DNA from: Actinomyces timonensis DSM 23838
GTDB lineage: Bacteria; Actinomycetota; Actinomycetes; Actinomycetales; Actinomycetaceae
DNA length: 64,000 bases
Reading direction: 5' to 3'
NCBI RefSeq assembly: GCF_000295095.1
Contig: NZ_JH806632.1
Location: 215,219-279,218 of the forward strand
Made by a program: the position numbers and the translations under genes
Shown here: positions 46,417 to 55,713 of the stretch, one piece after another
How the letters are laid out: every line of letters starts with the position of its first letter
Numbering within the stretch: position 1 is the stretch's first letter
The notes under the pieces: generated by a model
The model's database searches: none
What the model saw: only the letters and a program-made list of their open reading frames with translations
Told to the model about the DNA's origin: nothing

Positions 46417-47600
46417 TACTCGTCCTGAGCATCGTCGACAGCGGCGTTGAGCACGGCCGGGTTGCCCTCAACCATGAGCACCGACCCATCCCAGACAAGG
46501 CCCGCGCGTTCCCGCGCGTAGTCCAGTGCGGCGCTGAGAAGCGCCTGCGCCTCCAGGATCGTCAGAGGGGCAAGAGACTCCTTCTCCCCGTAGCGCTTGT
46601 CGAGGGTGACCCGGGCGGGCCCGGACTCGACGAGGTCGCAGTTGGCGCGAAGAAGGAGCTCGGCGTCGGAGCGCGCCAGGCCGTTGAGGGCGAGAGCGGC
46701 GAGCACGGCCCGGCAGGCGATGTCGCCCTCCGGGCTCTCACAGTCGAAGCGCAGCGCTCGCAGGGCGGCGAAGCTCAGCACGTGGGAGCGGATGATCGCC
46801 TGGCAGGTCACTCCGCCGAGCTGCTCCAAGGCCGGCGGGATCCCGCCCAGGCCGAGGGTCGAGGCCTGCTTCTTCTTCATGGCGTTCTCATACGTGCCCT
46901 TCGAGAGCTCGCTCTTCTGGGCCTCGGCGATCGCTTTGCGATCCTTATCCGCGAGGTTGATCTGCATGCCGAGGGGGTCGATCCGCGCCCCGCCGCGCTT
47001 GGACTGGTGCGAGGCGGGATCTCCATCCTGGTCTGCGAGGATCCCGATGATCTCACCCACGAGGATGGAGCGGTACCGCCCCTGGTTGCTCTTGCGGCTC
47101 GCGTCCCAGCCCCCGAGCAGGAGAGTCATGGGGCTGCGCTCGATGAGAGCCCGGGCGTGGGAGACGGTGGCGTCCCGCAGCGCGCGGTAGTCAGGAGACG
47201 CCGTCGCCGGCTCACCGTTGATGGTTCCCGCGCGGATCTGGCCATCAAAGGCCCGGTGCGGCAGGTCGATATCGCTGTAGGCCTGACCATCCTCGAAGCG
47301 CAGCTCGATGCGCGGCATGGCGGACAGCACCTCGTCACCATCAGTGATCGCGGCCGAGACCGCCGCCTCCAAGCGGTTGTTCTGGGACTGCTTGGAATCG
47401 ATGAGGACGGCGTCGACCGCCTTCCCCTCCCAGAAGCGGCGCTCATAGGCGAAGACCGAATTGCCGCGCTCCGTGAACTTGGCGGGTGCCACGGAGGCAT
47501 GCGGGCCAGCGGCGGGCTGAAGCAGCGTGACAGAGGTGAGCACGCTCGCCCCGCCGGGGCGGCAGGCAGCAAGCAGGTGGTCCAGGGTGATTGACGACAT
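46416..47600 (-). CDS. csb1: Csb1 (Cas7-like backbone subunit of type I-G)
   Basis: A 394-aa protein, first gene of the cas operon. It matches Csb1 (GSU0053-like) in position, size and sequence landmarks: APAKFTERGNSVFAYERRF near the start, VLIDSKQSQNNRLEAAV, MTLLLGGWDASRKSNQGRYR and a C-terminal TRSDAEL-like stretch. These proteins polymerise along the guide RNA as Cas7. The start MSSITLDHLL was chosen because GAGGAG lies 7 nt upstream and the longer frame to 47654 has none. Confidence 0.92.
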   Translation of the reverse strand: MSSITLDHLLAACRPGGASVLTSVTLLQPAAGPHASVAPAKFTERGNSVFAYERRFWEGKAVDAVLIDSKQSQNNRLEAAVSAAITDGDEVLSAMPRIELRFEDGQAYSDIDLPHRAFDGQIRAGTINGEPATASPDYRALRDATVSHARALIERSPMTLLLGGWDASRKSNQGRYRSILVGEIIGILADQDGDPASHQSKRGGARIDPLGMQINLADKDRKAIAEAQKSELSKGTYENAMKKKQASTLGLGGIPPALEQLGGVTCQAIIRSHVLSFAALRALRFDCESPEGDIACRAVLAALALNGLARSDAELLLRANCDLVESGPARVTLDKRYGEKESLAPLTILEAQALLSAALDYARERAGLVWDGSVLMVEGNPAVLNAAVDDAQDE

Positions 47601-47775
47601 GGAATGCTCCTCGTTGAGAACGGTCCGACGACCAGCGGGCCTATGTTTCCACATCCCTCCGACATCTGACGCCCCGCCAGTATCGCGAACCTGTAACGCC
47701 GAACATCGGCTCCGACCTGCTCGGCAAGACGCGTAGCGAGCGCGAACCCAAGCGAGTCACCCCCGCTCCGCGTCG
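47601..47775. other. Upstream region of the cas operon
   Basis: This stretch lies between the csb1 start and the third peptide cassette. It must contain the promoter of the minus-strand cas operon. No repeat-like sequence (such as a CRISPR-related pseudo-repeat) or supported gene was found. Confidence 0.4.
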
Positions 47776-47804
47776 TGGACAGCCCGACGCCCAGCGCCCA
47801 TAAT
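47776..47804 (+). promoter_or_regulatory. Predicted antisense-RNA promoter, cassette 3
   Basis: TGGACA (47776-47781), 17 bases, CATAAT (47799-47804), the best match to consensus of the three copies. It faces the truncated peptide gene. The next hairpin pairs GGGGAGCCACCCGG (47808-47821) with CCGGATGACTCCCC (47828-47841), a 14-bp stem with two wobble-type positions. Confidence 0.6.
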
Positions 47805-47853
47805 GGTGGGGAGCCACCCGGCTGCCACCGGATGACTCCCCGAGGCCCATGGC

Positions 47854-47973
47854 TCACACGAACCACGTGCCGAGGGCATCCGCTAGGACACCGACGGCCC
47901 GGACCAGGCAAGCGATGCTGCTAAGTATGTCGCTCACCTGCCGGGCCGTTACCTTGTCCCGGCGGACTCGCAC
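47854..47973 (-). pseudogene. 5'-truncated copy of the small-peptide gene, copy 3
   Basis: The frame encodes RRDKVTARQVSDILSSIA then CLVRAVGVLADALGTWFV and ends TGA at 47854. It aligns with copies 1 and 2 from the HVR residues onward; the MAKP start, the Shine-Dalgarno and the masking leader are missing, and TAG precedes the frame. A GTG at 47973 could start a 39-aa form. The antisense promoter and hairpin are well kept, so this copy may now serve only as an antisense-RNA source. Confidence 0.6.
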
Positions 47974-48074
47974 GTGCTAGCGCGCCCACCGCTTGGGCGC
48001 CGTCCGCCCGAGGGCCAGAGCGGAGGGCCCCACCACCAGCCGGGACCCGCTGACCACCTCATCCGGCCATACGC

Positions 48075-48103
48075 TTGCGCGCATATCCCTTGATGCGTAT
48101 GAT
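48075..48103 (+). promoter_or_regulatory. Promoter of higBA, leaderless
   Basis: TTGCGC (48075-48080), 17 bases, TATGAT (48098-48103), then 6 bases to the GTG start at 48110. A small inverted repeat CGCAT / ATGCG (48079-48083 and 48093-48097 approximately) lies between the boxes and may be the operator. Confidence 0.65.
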
Positions 48104-48109
48104 TTGACC

Positions 48110-48451
48110 GTGCGGGAGAAGTGGGCCGTGATCCTCTCGGTGGAGGTCGCCGACTGGTATCGAGGACTGAGGCCGGCCGACCGCCGCATGGTCGACAAGA
48201 TGTTGGACAAGCTCAGCGCCCTGGGCAATCAGTTGCGCATGCCGCACAGCCGCCCACTGGGCAATGGTCTATTCGAGCTGAGATTCTCAATCGAGAGAGC
48301 GACCGTGGCACAACGGATCACTTACATCTTCGATCCCGATCAAAGAGTGATCACACTGACCACCTTCCGCAAGACGAGAAGCAATGAGCAAGGGGAGATC
48401 GCCCGAGCGAGACGGGCTAAGGACGATTACGAAAAGGGAATCAACTCATGA
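48110..48451 (+). CDS. HigB/RelE-like toxin (phage Gp49-type)
   Basis: A 113-aa toxin, probably a ribosome-dependent mRNA interferase. It has the RelE-superfamily layout: VEVADWYRGLRPADRRMVDK, LGNQLRMPHSRPLGNGLFEL and TVAQRITYIFDPDQRVITLT, ending in a Lys/Arg-rich helix. The GTG start is 6 nt after a consensus-like TATGAT. The toxin gene precedes the antitoxin, as in HigBA, with an ATGA overlap. Confidence 0.85.
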   Translation: MREKWAVILSVEVADWYRGLRPADRRMVDKMLDKLSALGNQLRMPHSRPLGNGLFELRFSIERATVAQRITYIFDPDQRVITLTTFRKTRSNEQGEIARARRAKDDYEKGINS

Positions 48452-48771
48452 GCACCGCACTACCAGACGGATACATCAGCCTTGACGACCTGCGCGCAGA
48501 GGTCGACGCGTCGTACACGCCCGCGCAGCGCCAGGAGTACGAAGAGGCTGAGGCAGAGGCCGCCACTCAGATCGAGTTGGCCGAACTGGTCTACCAGATG
48601 CGGACGCAGGCCGGCATCAGCCAAAGCGAGCTGGCTCGCCGGATGGGCATCCGCCAGCCATTCATCAGCGATCTGGAGCGCGGAGGGAGGACGCCGACGG
48701 TGGCAACCCTCGCCCGCGTCGCCCAAGCCACAGGGAATCGGCTGCGCCTGACCGCTGAGCCTGTCAAGTAA
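48448..48771 (+). CDS. HigA-like antitoxin with XRE helix-turn-helix
   Basis: A 107-aa protein. The C-terminal half is a Cro/C1-type helix-turn-helix (AGISQSELARRMGIRQPFIS, then DLERGGRTPTVATLARVAQA). The N-terminal half is acidic (Glu-rich from residues 25-45) and probably binds the toxin. The start overlaps the toxin stop by four bases. A GTCCACG / CGTGGAC hairpin follows. The pair lies at the right edge of the CRISPR island. Confidence 0.87.
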   Translation: MSTALPDGYISLDDLRAEVDASYTPAQRQEYEEAEAEAATQIELAELVYQMRTQAGISQSELARRMGIRQPFISDLERGGRTPTVATLARVAQATGNRLRLTAEPVK

Positions 48772-48779
48772 TTCAGCGA

Positions 48780-48799
48780 GTCCACGCCCCGGCGTGGAC
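48780..48799. terminator. Small hairpin after higBA
   Basis: GTCCACGCC (48780-48788) and GGCGTGGAC (48791-48799) are perfect inverted copies. It lies 9 bases after the antitoxin stop and is a probable terminator. Confidence 0.5.
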
Positions 48800-48873
48800 G
48801 TCGTGCCTCACCGTGAGCCGCCTGCGCGCCCTCCGCCCGCCCACAGCCCTCCCACTCACACCCAAGGAGCCCC

Positions 48874-49995
48874 ATGCGCGTTCTGGCAGCCCTGTCCGGG
48901 GGCGTCGACTCCGCCGTCGCCGCCGCGCGCGCCGTCGATGCCGGGCACGACGTCGTCGGCGTCCACATGGCGCTCTCGCGCAACCGCGAGGCCACCCGCA
49001 CCGGCTCTCGCGGCTGCTGCTCCATCGAGGACGCCTCCGATGCCCGCTGGGCCGCCGACATCCTCGGCATCCCCTTCTACACCTGGGACCTCTCCGAGGA
49101 TTTCGAGCAGCGCGTCGTCGCCGACTTCCTCTCCGAGTACCGCGCCGGCCGCACCCCCAACCCCTGCGTGCGCTGCAACGAGCGCATCAAATTCGACGCC
49201 CTCCTCGAGCGCGCCCTCGCCATGGGCTTCGACGCCGTCGCCACCGGCCACTACGCGCGCCTGACCGGCGGGGCCACCGACTCCCGCCCCGGGGACCCCA
49301 CCGGCCTCACCCTCTCCCGGGCCGCCGACGCCGCCAAGGACCAGTCCTACGTCCTGGCCGTCTCAGGCCCCCACGGCCTGGCCCGCGCCCTCTTCCCCCT
49401 GGGCGACGCCCCCAGCAAGGCCGACGTGCGCGCCGAGGCCGCCGCGCGCGGCCTGCCCGTGGCTGACAAGCCCGACTCCTACGACATCTGCTTCGTCGCC
49501 GACGGCGACACCCGCGGATTCCTCACCCGCGCCCTCGGCTCCTCCCCCGGCCAGATGGTCACCCCCGACGGCGAGGTCCTCGGCGAGCACTCCGGCTACT
49601 TCGGCTTCACCGTCGGCCAGCGCAAGGGCCTGGGGCTCACCCGCCCCGCCCCCGACGGCCAGCCCCGCTACGTCCTGGAGACCCGGCCCGCCACCAACGA
49701 GGTCGTCGTCGGCCCCGCCTCGCTCCTGCAGCGCACGAGCCTCGACGCCGACGCCCTCGTCCTCCTGGCCGCCCCCGAGTCGCTCGGGTCGGGCGAGGCC
49801 GGCTGGGCCGGCGTCCATGTGCAGGTCCGCGCCCACGGCCGCCCCGTTCCTGCTCGCGTCACCGTGGACGCCGAGGCCTTCACCATCCACGCCGAGCTCG
49901 ACGAGCCCCTGCGCGGAGTCGCGTCCGGCCAGTCCGTCGTCGTCTACGGCGGGCCCAACGGCGAGCGCGTCCTCGCCCAGGCCACCGTCGCCTGA
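48874..49995 (+). CDS. mnmA: tRNA-specific 2-thiouridylase MnmA
   Basis: A 373-aa enzyme that installs the 2-thio group on U34 of Lys, Glu and Gln tRNAs, using sulfur from a cysteine desulfurase. The PP-loop is [14 protein letters not shown]; the first catalytic Cys is in [15 protein letters not shown] and the second in [12 protein letters not shown]. The family segment [12 protein letters not shown] is present. AAGGAG lies 5 nt before ATG. The partner cysteine desulfurase lies upstream at 32946, separated by the island. Coding bias is very strong for C in third position. Confidence 0.95.
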   Translation: MRVLAALSGGVDSAVAAARAVDAGHDVVGVHMALSRNREATRTGSRGCCSIEDASDARWAADILGIPFYTWDLSEDFEQRVVADFLSEYRAGRTPNPCVRCNERIKFDALLERALAMGFDAVATGHYARLTGGATDSRPGDPTGLTLSRAADAAKDQSYVLAVSGPHGLARALFPLGDAPSKADVRAEAAARGLPVADKPDSYDICFVADGDTRGFLTRALGSSPGQMVTPDGEVLGEHSGYFGFTVGQRKGLGLTRPAPDGQPRYVLETRPATNEVVVGPASLLQRTSLDADALVLLAAPESLGSGEAGWAGVHVQVRAHGRPVPARVTVDAEAFTIHAELDEPLRGVASGQSVVVYGGPNGERVLAQATVA

Positions 49996-50028
49996 GGAGC
50001 TGTGCTGCCAGGTCTCGCTCCGCCCGGC

Positions 50029-51015
50029 TCAGCCGCACTGGCGGGCGAGCTCGGCCACCATCTGCGGGACCACCTCGGCCACGTCCCCGATGACGCCGAA
50101 GTCGGCCATCTCGAAGATCGGGGCCTCGGAGTCGTCGCAGACCGCGACGATGGTCTGCGCGCCCTGGATGCCGGAGGTGTGGTGGACGGCGCCCGAGACG
50201 CCCAGGCCGATGTAGAGGCGCGGGGAGACGCTCGCGCCGGTCTGGCCCACCTGGGCGCTGCGCTCGATCCACCCCTCGTCGCAGGCCACGCGCGTCGCGC
50301 CAACGGCAGCGCCCAGAGGCTCGGCCAGTGAGCGGACAAGGTCGAAGTCGCCATCGACCCCGCGCCCGCCGACCACGACGGTGCGGGCCTCGGTGAGCTC
50401 GGGCCCGGCGGCCGCGGCGGTGCGTTCCGACTCGACGAGCTCGACGGACGCGGACTCGGCCGCGGGGGCAACATCGATCGCCTCGGGGGCGAGCTCGGCG
50501 ACGCCATCACTGAGCGGCTCGTAGGCGCCCGGCCGGATGACCAGCACAGGCGCGGGCCCGCCCAGGGCGAGCGCGGAGGTAGTGGTCCACGAGCCGGACA
50601 GGACCAGCTTGGAAGCGGTGATGGCGTCGGCGCCCTCGCTCAGGCGCAGGTCGGCCAGATCGCTGGAGGCGGCCGAGTCGAGCAGGATGGCGGCGCGGCC
50701 GGCGATCTCCTTGCCGCGGTAGTCGCTGGCGACGAGGACGGCGGCGGCGCCAGTGGCCTGGGCGGCGGCCGCCAGGGCGTCGGCGGCGCATCCGGCCAGG
50801 GCGGGCACGGCGGCGGCCAGCAGCCGGGTCGCGCCCGCGGTGGCCAGAGCGGGCGCCGCGCCACTGGCGGCAGCGGCATCGCCGAGCACGAGGGCGACCG
50901 CCTGGGGGCTGAGGGAGCGGGCAGCGGCGAGCAGCTCGAGGGCGGCGGACGTGGGCCGGCCGGCGTCGTCGAGGTCCGCCAGGACGAGGATGGGGGCGTC
51001 AAGCGTGTGGGACAT
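50029..51015 (-). CDS. etfA: Electron transfer flavoprotein alpha subunit
   Basis: A 328-aa subunit that binds FAD and passes electrons from dehydrogenases. The C-terminal FAD domain has GGRGVDGDFDLVRSLAEPLG, VGQTGASVSPRLYIGLGVSG and SGIQGAQTIVAVCDD. The start MSHTLDAP follows AAGGAG by 8 nt. It lies 72 bases downstream of etfB on the same strand, the usual order. Confidence 0.95.
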   Translation of the reverse strand: MSHTLDAPILVLADLDDAGRPTSAALELLAAARSLSPQAVALVLGDAAAASGAAPALATAGATRLLAAAVPALAGCAADALAAAAQATGAAAVLVASDYRGKEIAGRAAILLDSAASSDLADLRLSEGADAITASKLVLSGSWTTTSALALGGPAPVLVIRPGAYEPLSDGVAELAPEAIDVAPAAESASVELVESERTAAAAGPELTEARTVVVGGRGVDGDFDLVRSLAEPLGAAVGATRVACDEGWIERSAQVGQTGASVSPRLYIGLGVSGAVHHTSGIQGAQTIVAVCDDSEAPIFEMADFGVIGDVAEVVPQMVAELARQCG

Positions 51016-51087
51016 GCGGGATCTCCTTGGGCCTGATGCGCGTCGCGCGCGCATGAGACATTGATCGGATGGGCTTCAGGCGGGCCG

Positions 51088-51849
51088 TCAGACGAGCTTG
51101 GACTCGACGAGCCAGGCGGCGAGCTCGCGCCCCGCGTCCCCGGCGTCGGTGCGGATGATGCCGGCCTCGCGGGCGGGCCTGGCCTGGGCGGCCACCACGC
51201 TGACGGCCGGCTCCCCCAGGCCCTCCAGGTCGAGGTCGTCCAGCGAGAGGACGTCGAGGGGCTTCTTCTTGGCGGCGCGCATGGCGGCGAAGTTCGGGTA
51301 GCGGGGCTCGTTGGCCTGGTCGGTCACGGAGACGAGCGCGGGCAGCGGGGCGCGCAGGGTCTCGCGCAGCGTGCCGGTGGTCCGCTGGATCGTCACGGCG
51401 CCGCCGTCGACCTCCAGCTCGGTGGCCAGGGTGAGGGCGGGCACGCCCACGGCGGCGGCGAGCGCGCCGGGGAGCATCGAGGTCATGCCGTCCAGGGAGG
51501 CCATGCCGGTGACGATGAGGTCGACGCCGCCGATCCGCTCGATGGCCGCGGCGAGCACCCGCGCGGTGGTGACGACGTCCGCCCCGGCGAGCTCGTCGTC
51601 GGCGATGATGAGGCCGGAGTCCGCGCCCATCTGGAGGGCGCGGCGCACGCCGTCCTCGGAGTCCTCCGGGCCCATGGTCAGGGCGATGACCTCCCCGCCC
51701 GAGTCCTCGGCAAGGCTGACGGCCGCCTCGACGGCGTTCTCATCGAGCTCGTTGAGGACATCCTCCTCGCCGCGCACGAGGCGGCCCTCCTCGATGCGGC
51801 GCTCGGACTGCACGTCGGGAACGTGCTTGATGCAGACGACGATTTTCAT
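51088..51849 (-). CDS. etfB: Electron transfer flavoprotein beta subunit
   Basis: A 253-aa subunit that forms the ETF heterodimer with EtfA and binds AMP or a second flavin. It begins MKIVVCIKHVPDVQSERRI and has NELDENAVEAAVSL and a C-terminal region starting NFAAMRAAKKKPLDVLSLDD, all standard. The ATG lies 7 nt after a CAACCT box, compatible with leaderless transcription. The etfBA-desulfurase-mnmA neighbourhood is common in actinobacteria. Confidence 0.94.
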   Translation of the reverse strand: MKIVVCIKHVPDVQSERRIEEGRLVRGEEDVLNELDENAVEAAVSLAEDSGGEVIALTMGPEDSEDGVRRALQMGADSGLIIADDELAGADVVTTARVLAAAIERIGGVDLIVTGMASLDGMTSMLPGALAAAVGVPALTLATELEVDGGAVTIQRTTGTLRETLRAPLPALVSVTDQANEPRYPNFAAMRAAKKKPLDVLSLDDLDLEGLGEPAVSVVAAQARPAREAGIIRTDAGDAGRELAAWLVESKLV

Positions 51850-51960
51850 GCGTCCAAGGTTGCCATAAAGCGGGGTGTGACTGCCTCCTCAGCCCGGTGA
51901 TCCTTCTATCAGGCCTCAGCGGGCCCGTGGCGCTTGGCCCGGGTCTTCGCGCGCGTAACA

Positions 51961-54315
51961 ATGGCACTTGTGTCTGAGTCCGTCCCGCTCATCCCTGCGC
52001 CGCTAGCACCAGCGCGCGCGCTCGAGCGCACCCGTCTGGGCGCCACCCCCCAGGGCGATGGGACGGACTTCGTGGTCGTGGCACCCCGTGCCACAGCGGT
52101 GGACCTGTGCCTCATCGAGGTCGACGACGCCGGCGCCGTCGTCTCCGAGCGCCGCATCGGCATGCACGGCCCGCAGCAGGGCGCCTGGGACGCGCATGTT
52201 CCCGGGGTCGGCCCGGGCCAGCGCTACGGGTACCGGGTCCAGGGATTCTGGAACCCCTCCGAGGCGCTCTTCCACAACCCGCACAAGATGCTCCTCGACC
52301 CCTATGCGCGCCTGACCAGCGGCACGGCGACGCTCTCCCCGGAGATCTACGCCCACACGGTGGAGGACGACCTCTCCCCCGCCCTCATCCCCTTCGCGCC
52401 CTCGGAGCTCGACTCCCTGGGGAGCACGGCGCTCGGCGTCGTCACAGGCGGGCAGCGCTTCCCCGTGGTCCCCGGCCCTCGCATCCCCTCCGAGCGCACG
52501 GTCGTCTACGAGACCCACGTCAAGGGCATGACGCTCAGGATGCCCGGAGTCCCCGAGGACCTGCGCGGCACCTACGCGGGGCTCGCCCACCCGGCGACCA
52601 TCGAGTACCTGCGCGGCCTCGGGGTCACGACGCTGGAGCTCCTGCCGATCCACGCGGCCTTCTCCGAGCCGTTCCTCCAGCAGCGGGGCCGGCGCAACTA
52701 CTGGGGCTACTCGACTCTCTCCTTCTTCGCCCCCGAGCCCTCGTACGCCACCGCGGCCGCCCAGGCCGCCGGCCCTGAGGCGGTCCTCGACGAACTGCGC
52801 GGCATGATCTCGATCCTCCACGAGGCGGGCCTCGAGGTCATCATGGACGTGGTCTACAACCACACCTGCGAGGGAGGCATGGACGGGCCGTCCCTGTCCC
52901 TGCGCGGCTTGGACAACCTGGAGTACTACCTGCACGCCCCGCACCGGCCCGCCGCCTACGGGGATGTCACCGGCACGGGCAACAGCATCGACTTCCGCTC
53001 CCCCCGGGCGGTCCAGCTCGTGCTGGACTCACTGCGCTACTGGGTGACCGAGGTCGGCGTGGACGGCTTCCGCTTCGACCTGGCGGTGACCCTGGGCCGC
53101 CACGGCGCCGAGTTCACCCCCCGCCACCCGCTCCTGGCGGCCATGAGCACCGACCCCGTCCTCAAGCGCGTCAAGCTCATCTCCGAGCCCTGGGATGTGG
53201 GCCCGGGAGGCTGGCGCACCGGCGAGTTCCCGGAGCCCTTCAAGGACTGGAACGACCGCTACCGCGGCGCGGTGCGCTCCTTCTGGCTGGCCGACGCCTC
53301 GGAGCTGTCCAAGGGGCGATCCGGCTCGGACCTGAGGGACCTGGCCACGCGCCTGTCCGGATCGGTGGACCTGTTCGGCCACGGGGAGTACCCCGGCGGC
53401 CGTGGCCCGCTGGCGAGCGTCAACTTCATCACCGCCCACGACGGCTTCACGCTGAGGGACCTGACCTGCTTCGATCACAAGCAGAACCTGGCCAATGGCG
53501 AGGGCAACCGCGACGGCACGGATGACAACCGCTCCTGGAACCACGGCTGCGAGGGCCGCGTGGCCGAGGGCATCGACGGCGGGCCGATCGAGGTCCTGCG
53601 CCGCCGCTCGGCGCGCAACCTCCTCGGCACGCTGCTCATCAGCGCGGGAACGCCGATGATCCTGGGCGGGGACGAGATGGGCCGCACCCAGGGCGGCAAC
53701 AACAACTCCTACTGCCAGGACTCCGAGATCTCCTGGTACGACTGGGACCTGGAGATCTGGCAGCGCGACCTCATCTCCATCACGCGCTTCCTCATCAACC
53801 TGCGCCAGGCCCACCCCGTGCTGCGCCCGGACCGCTTCGCCGTCGGGGCCCCCGCGATCATCGACGGCGAGCCGGACACGATCCCGGACCTGTCCTGGTT
53901 CCGGGCCGACGGCGAGCCCATGGGCCACTGGGACTGGCATGACCCGGGCTGCCGGACCGTGCAGATGCTCCGCTCGGGCGCCCCCTGGGGCGACGACGAC
54001 CTCCTCGTGGTCATCAACGGCACCCTGGCCGAGCAGGAGATCGTCCTGCCCCAGGCCCATGGCCGCGACTGGCACCTCTTCTGGGATTCCACATGGGCGG
54101 TCCCCCGCCCGCACACCTCCGCCTTCGCCCTGGCACGCCGCACGAGACGCGCCCCGGAGCCCTCGCCGGTCTCCACGCTCGGCAGCGCCATGGGACCCGT
54201 GGGCCCGGTCTGCCGCCAGGACCGCCCGGGGGACACCACCACGATGGAGGTTCTCTCCATGCGCATCTACCTCTCCGGCGAGCCGCTCGCGCAGCGGCCG
54301 GCGCGCTCCCATTGA
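51961..54315 (+). CDS. glgX: Glycogen debranching enzyme GlgX
   Basis: A 784-aa isoamylase-type GH13 enzyme that hydrolyses alpha-1,6 branches of glycogen. An N-terminal CBM48-like domain (residues about 15-110, with FWNPSEALFHNPHKMLLDPYA in pieces) precedes the barrel: VVYNHTCEG, DGFRFDLAVTLGRH (nucleophile Asp), KLISEPWDVGPGGW (acid Glu) and NFITAHDGFTLRDL. The start could be ATG 51961 or GTG 51970, the latter 7 nt after AACAAT and favoured if leaderless. It starts the glycogen-related block. Confidence 0.93.
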   Translation: MALVSESVPLIPAPLAPARALERTRLGATPQGDGTDFVVVAPRATAVDLCLIEVDDAGAVVSERRIGMHGPQQGAWDAHVPGVGPGQRYGYRVQGFWNPSEALFHNPHKMLLDPYARLTSGTATLSPEIYAHTVEDDLSPALIPFAPSELDSLGSTALGVVTGGQRFPVVPGPRIPSERTVVYETHVKGMTLRMPGVPEDLRGTYAGLAHPATIEYLRGLGVTTLELLPIHAAFSEPFLQQRGRRNYWGYSTLSFFAPEPSYATAAAQAAGPEAVLDELRGMISILHEAGLEVIMDVVYNHTCEGGMDGPSLSLRGLDNLEYYLHAPHRPAAYGDVTGTGNSIDFRSPRAVQLVLDSLRYWVTEVGVDGFRFDLAVTLGRHGAEFTPRHPLLAAMSTDPVLKRVKLISEPWDVGPGGWRTGEFPEPFKDWNDRYRGAVRSFWLADASELSKGRSGSDLRDLATRLSGSVDLFGHGEYPGGRGPLASVNFITAHDGFTLRDLTCFDHKQNLANGEGNRDGTDDNRSWNHGCEGRVAEGIDGGPIEVLRRRSARNLLGTLLISAGTPMILGGDEMGRTQGGNNNSYCQDSEISWYDWDLEIWQRDLISITRFLINLRQAHPVLRPDRFAVGAPAIIDGEPDTIPDLSWFRADGEPMGHWDWHDPGCRTVQMLRSGAPWGDDDLLVVINGTLAEQEIVLPQAHGRDWHLFWDSTWAVPRPHTSAFALARRTRRAPEPSPVSTLGSAMGPVGPVCRQDRPGDTTTMEVLSMRIYLSGEPLAQRPARSH

Positions 54316-54389
54316 CCGGGGCGACGCCGACGCCCGCCAAGGACGCCTTGTGATCAGGGGCGCGGCGGCGCTCGCCTAGGATGTGCGCC

Positions 54390-55535
54390 ATGACGTCCTC
54401 CCCCGCATCTGACACCGCCGCTTCCGCCCATGCCCCCTCCTCCGCCGAGGAGGCCCTGGCCAGCGCCGTCGACGGCGCCTCCCTCGCCCGCTCCATCGCG
54501 CGCAGCCGCGAGATCGAGGCGGACATGCCGGTCAACCCCGGCCGCTACCGGATGCTCACCGGCGTGCGTCCCACCGGCAACATGCACCTGGGCCACTACT
54601 TCGGGACGATGCGGACCTGGGCGCCCATCCAGGACATGGGCATCGACACCTGGATCCTCGTGGCCGACTACCAGGTCATCACCGACCGCGACGGCGTGGG
54701 CCCCATCCGCGAGCGCGTCCTGTCGCTGACGGCGGACGCCCTGAGCGTGGGGGTGGACCCGGAGCGCTCGACGATCTTCACCCACTCGGCGGTGCCCGCC
54801 GCCAACCAGCTCATGCTGCCCTTCCTGTCCCTGGTCACCGAGTCCGAGCTGCACCGCAACCCCACGGTCAAGGCGGAACTGGAGGCCACGGCCGGCCGCG
54901 CCATGAGCGGCCTGCTGCTGACCTACCCGGTCCACCAGGCGGCGGACATCCTGTTCTGCCAGGCGAACCTCGTGCCCGTGGGCAAGGACCAGCTCCCGCA
55001 CCTGGAGCAGGCGCGCCTCATCGCCCAGCGCTTCGACAAGCGCTACGGGCGCGCCGACAAGAAGCGCCCGGTGTTCCGCCGCCCCGAGGCCCTGCTCGGC
55101 GAGGCCCCGCTGCTGCTGGGGCTCGACGGGGAGAAGATGAGCAAGTCGCGCGGCAACACGATCGAACTGCGCATGAGCGCCGATGAGACCGCCAAGGCCC
55201 TCAAGAAGGCCAAGACGGACTCCGATCGCGTCATCACCTACGACCCCGCCTCCCGCCCGGAGGTCTCCAACCTGCTCATGCTCGCCTCCCTGTGCGGGGC
55301 GGGCGCCCCGGAGGAGATCGCCGAGCGCATCGGCGACGGCGGCGCGGGGACCCTCAAGAGGATCACCACCGAGGCGGTCAACGAGTACTTCACGCCGATC
55401 CGCGCGCGCCGGGCGGAGCTCGCCGCCAATGAGGACCACCTCCTGGCGGTCCTGGCCCAGGGCAACGCACGGGCCAACGAGGTCGCCGACGAGACCCTGC
55501 GGGCCGTGCGCGCCGCCATGCACATGGATTACTGA
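54390..55535 (+). CDS. trpS: Tryptophanyl-tRNA synthetase
   Basis: A 381-aa class I synthetase. The HIGH-type motif is PTGNMHLGHYFG and the KMSKS loop GEKMSKSRGN. The middle has TYPVHQAADILFCQANLVPV, which binds tryptophan and ATP. An Ala/Ser-rich N-terminal extension of about 40 residues precedes the catalytic core. ATG 54390 is 7 nt after TAGGAT, so the mRNA is probably leaderless. It interrupts the glycogen genes but is likely an independent unit. Confidence 0.95.
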   Translation: MTSSPASDTAASAHAPSSAEEALASAVDGASLARSIARSREIEADMPVNPGRYRMLTGVRPTGNMHLGHYFGTMRTWAPIQDMGIDTWILVADYQVITDRDGVGPIRERVLSLTADALSVGVDPERSTIFTHSAVPAANQLMLPFLSLVTESELHRNPTVKAELEATAGRAMSGLLLTYPVHQAADILFCQANLVPVGKDQLPHLEQARLIAQRFDKRYGRADKKRPVFRRPEALLGEAPLLLGLDGEKMSKSRGNTIELRMSADETAKALKKAKTDSDRVITYDPASRPEVSNLLMLASLCGAGAPEEIAERIGDGGAGTLKRITTEAVNEYFTPIRARRAELAANEDHLLAVLAQGNARANEVADETLRAVRAAMHMDY

Positions 55536-55713
55536 GCCGATCGGGCCGACTGGGCACGCCTGAGCTCTTCCGATTTCTTCTATCCCCTCCTGAGCACTGG
55601 GTCCGGAGCCGCTCGGGCGACTGGCCCGGCCGGACACGCGCGCTGATCATGGCCGTGCCAGGAGGTGCCCCAATCGGGATGCCGGATGGGCGCTGGGCCC
55701 GTACTGTTGTCCT

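Noticed and set aside
47641-47850. Minus-strand frames between csb1 and cassette 3
   Set aside because: They lack ribosome-binding sites and recognisable features, and overlap the probable cas promoter.
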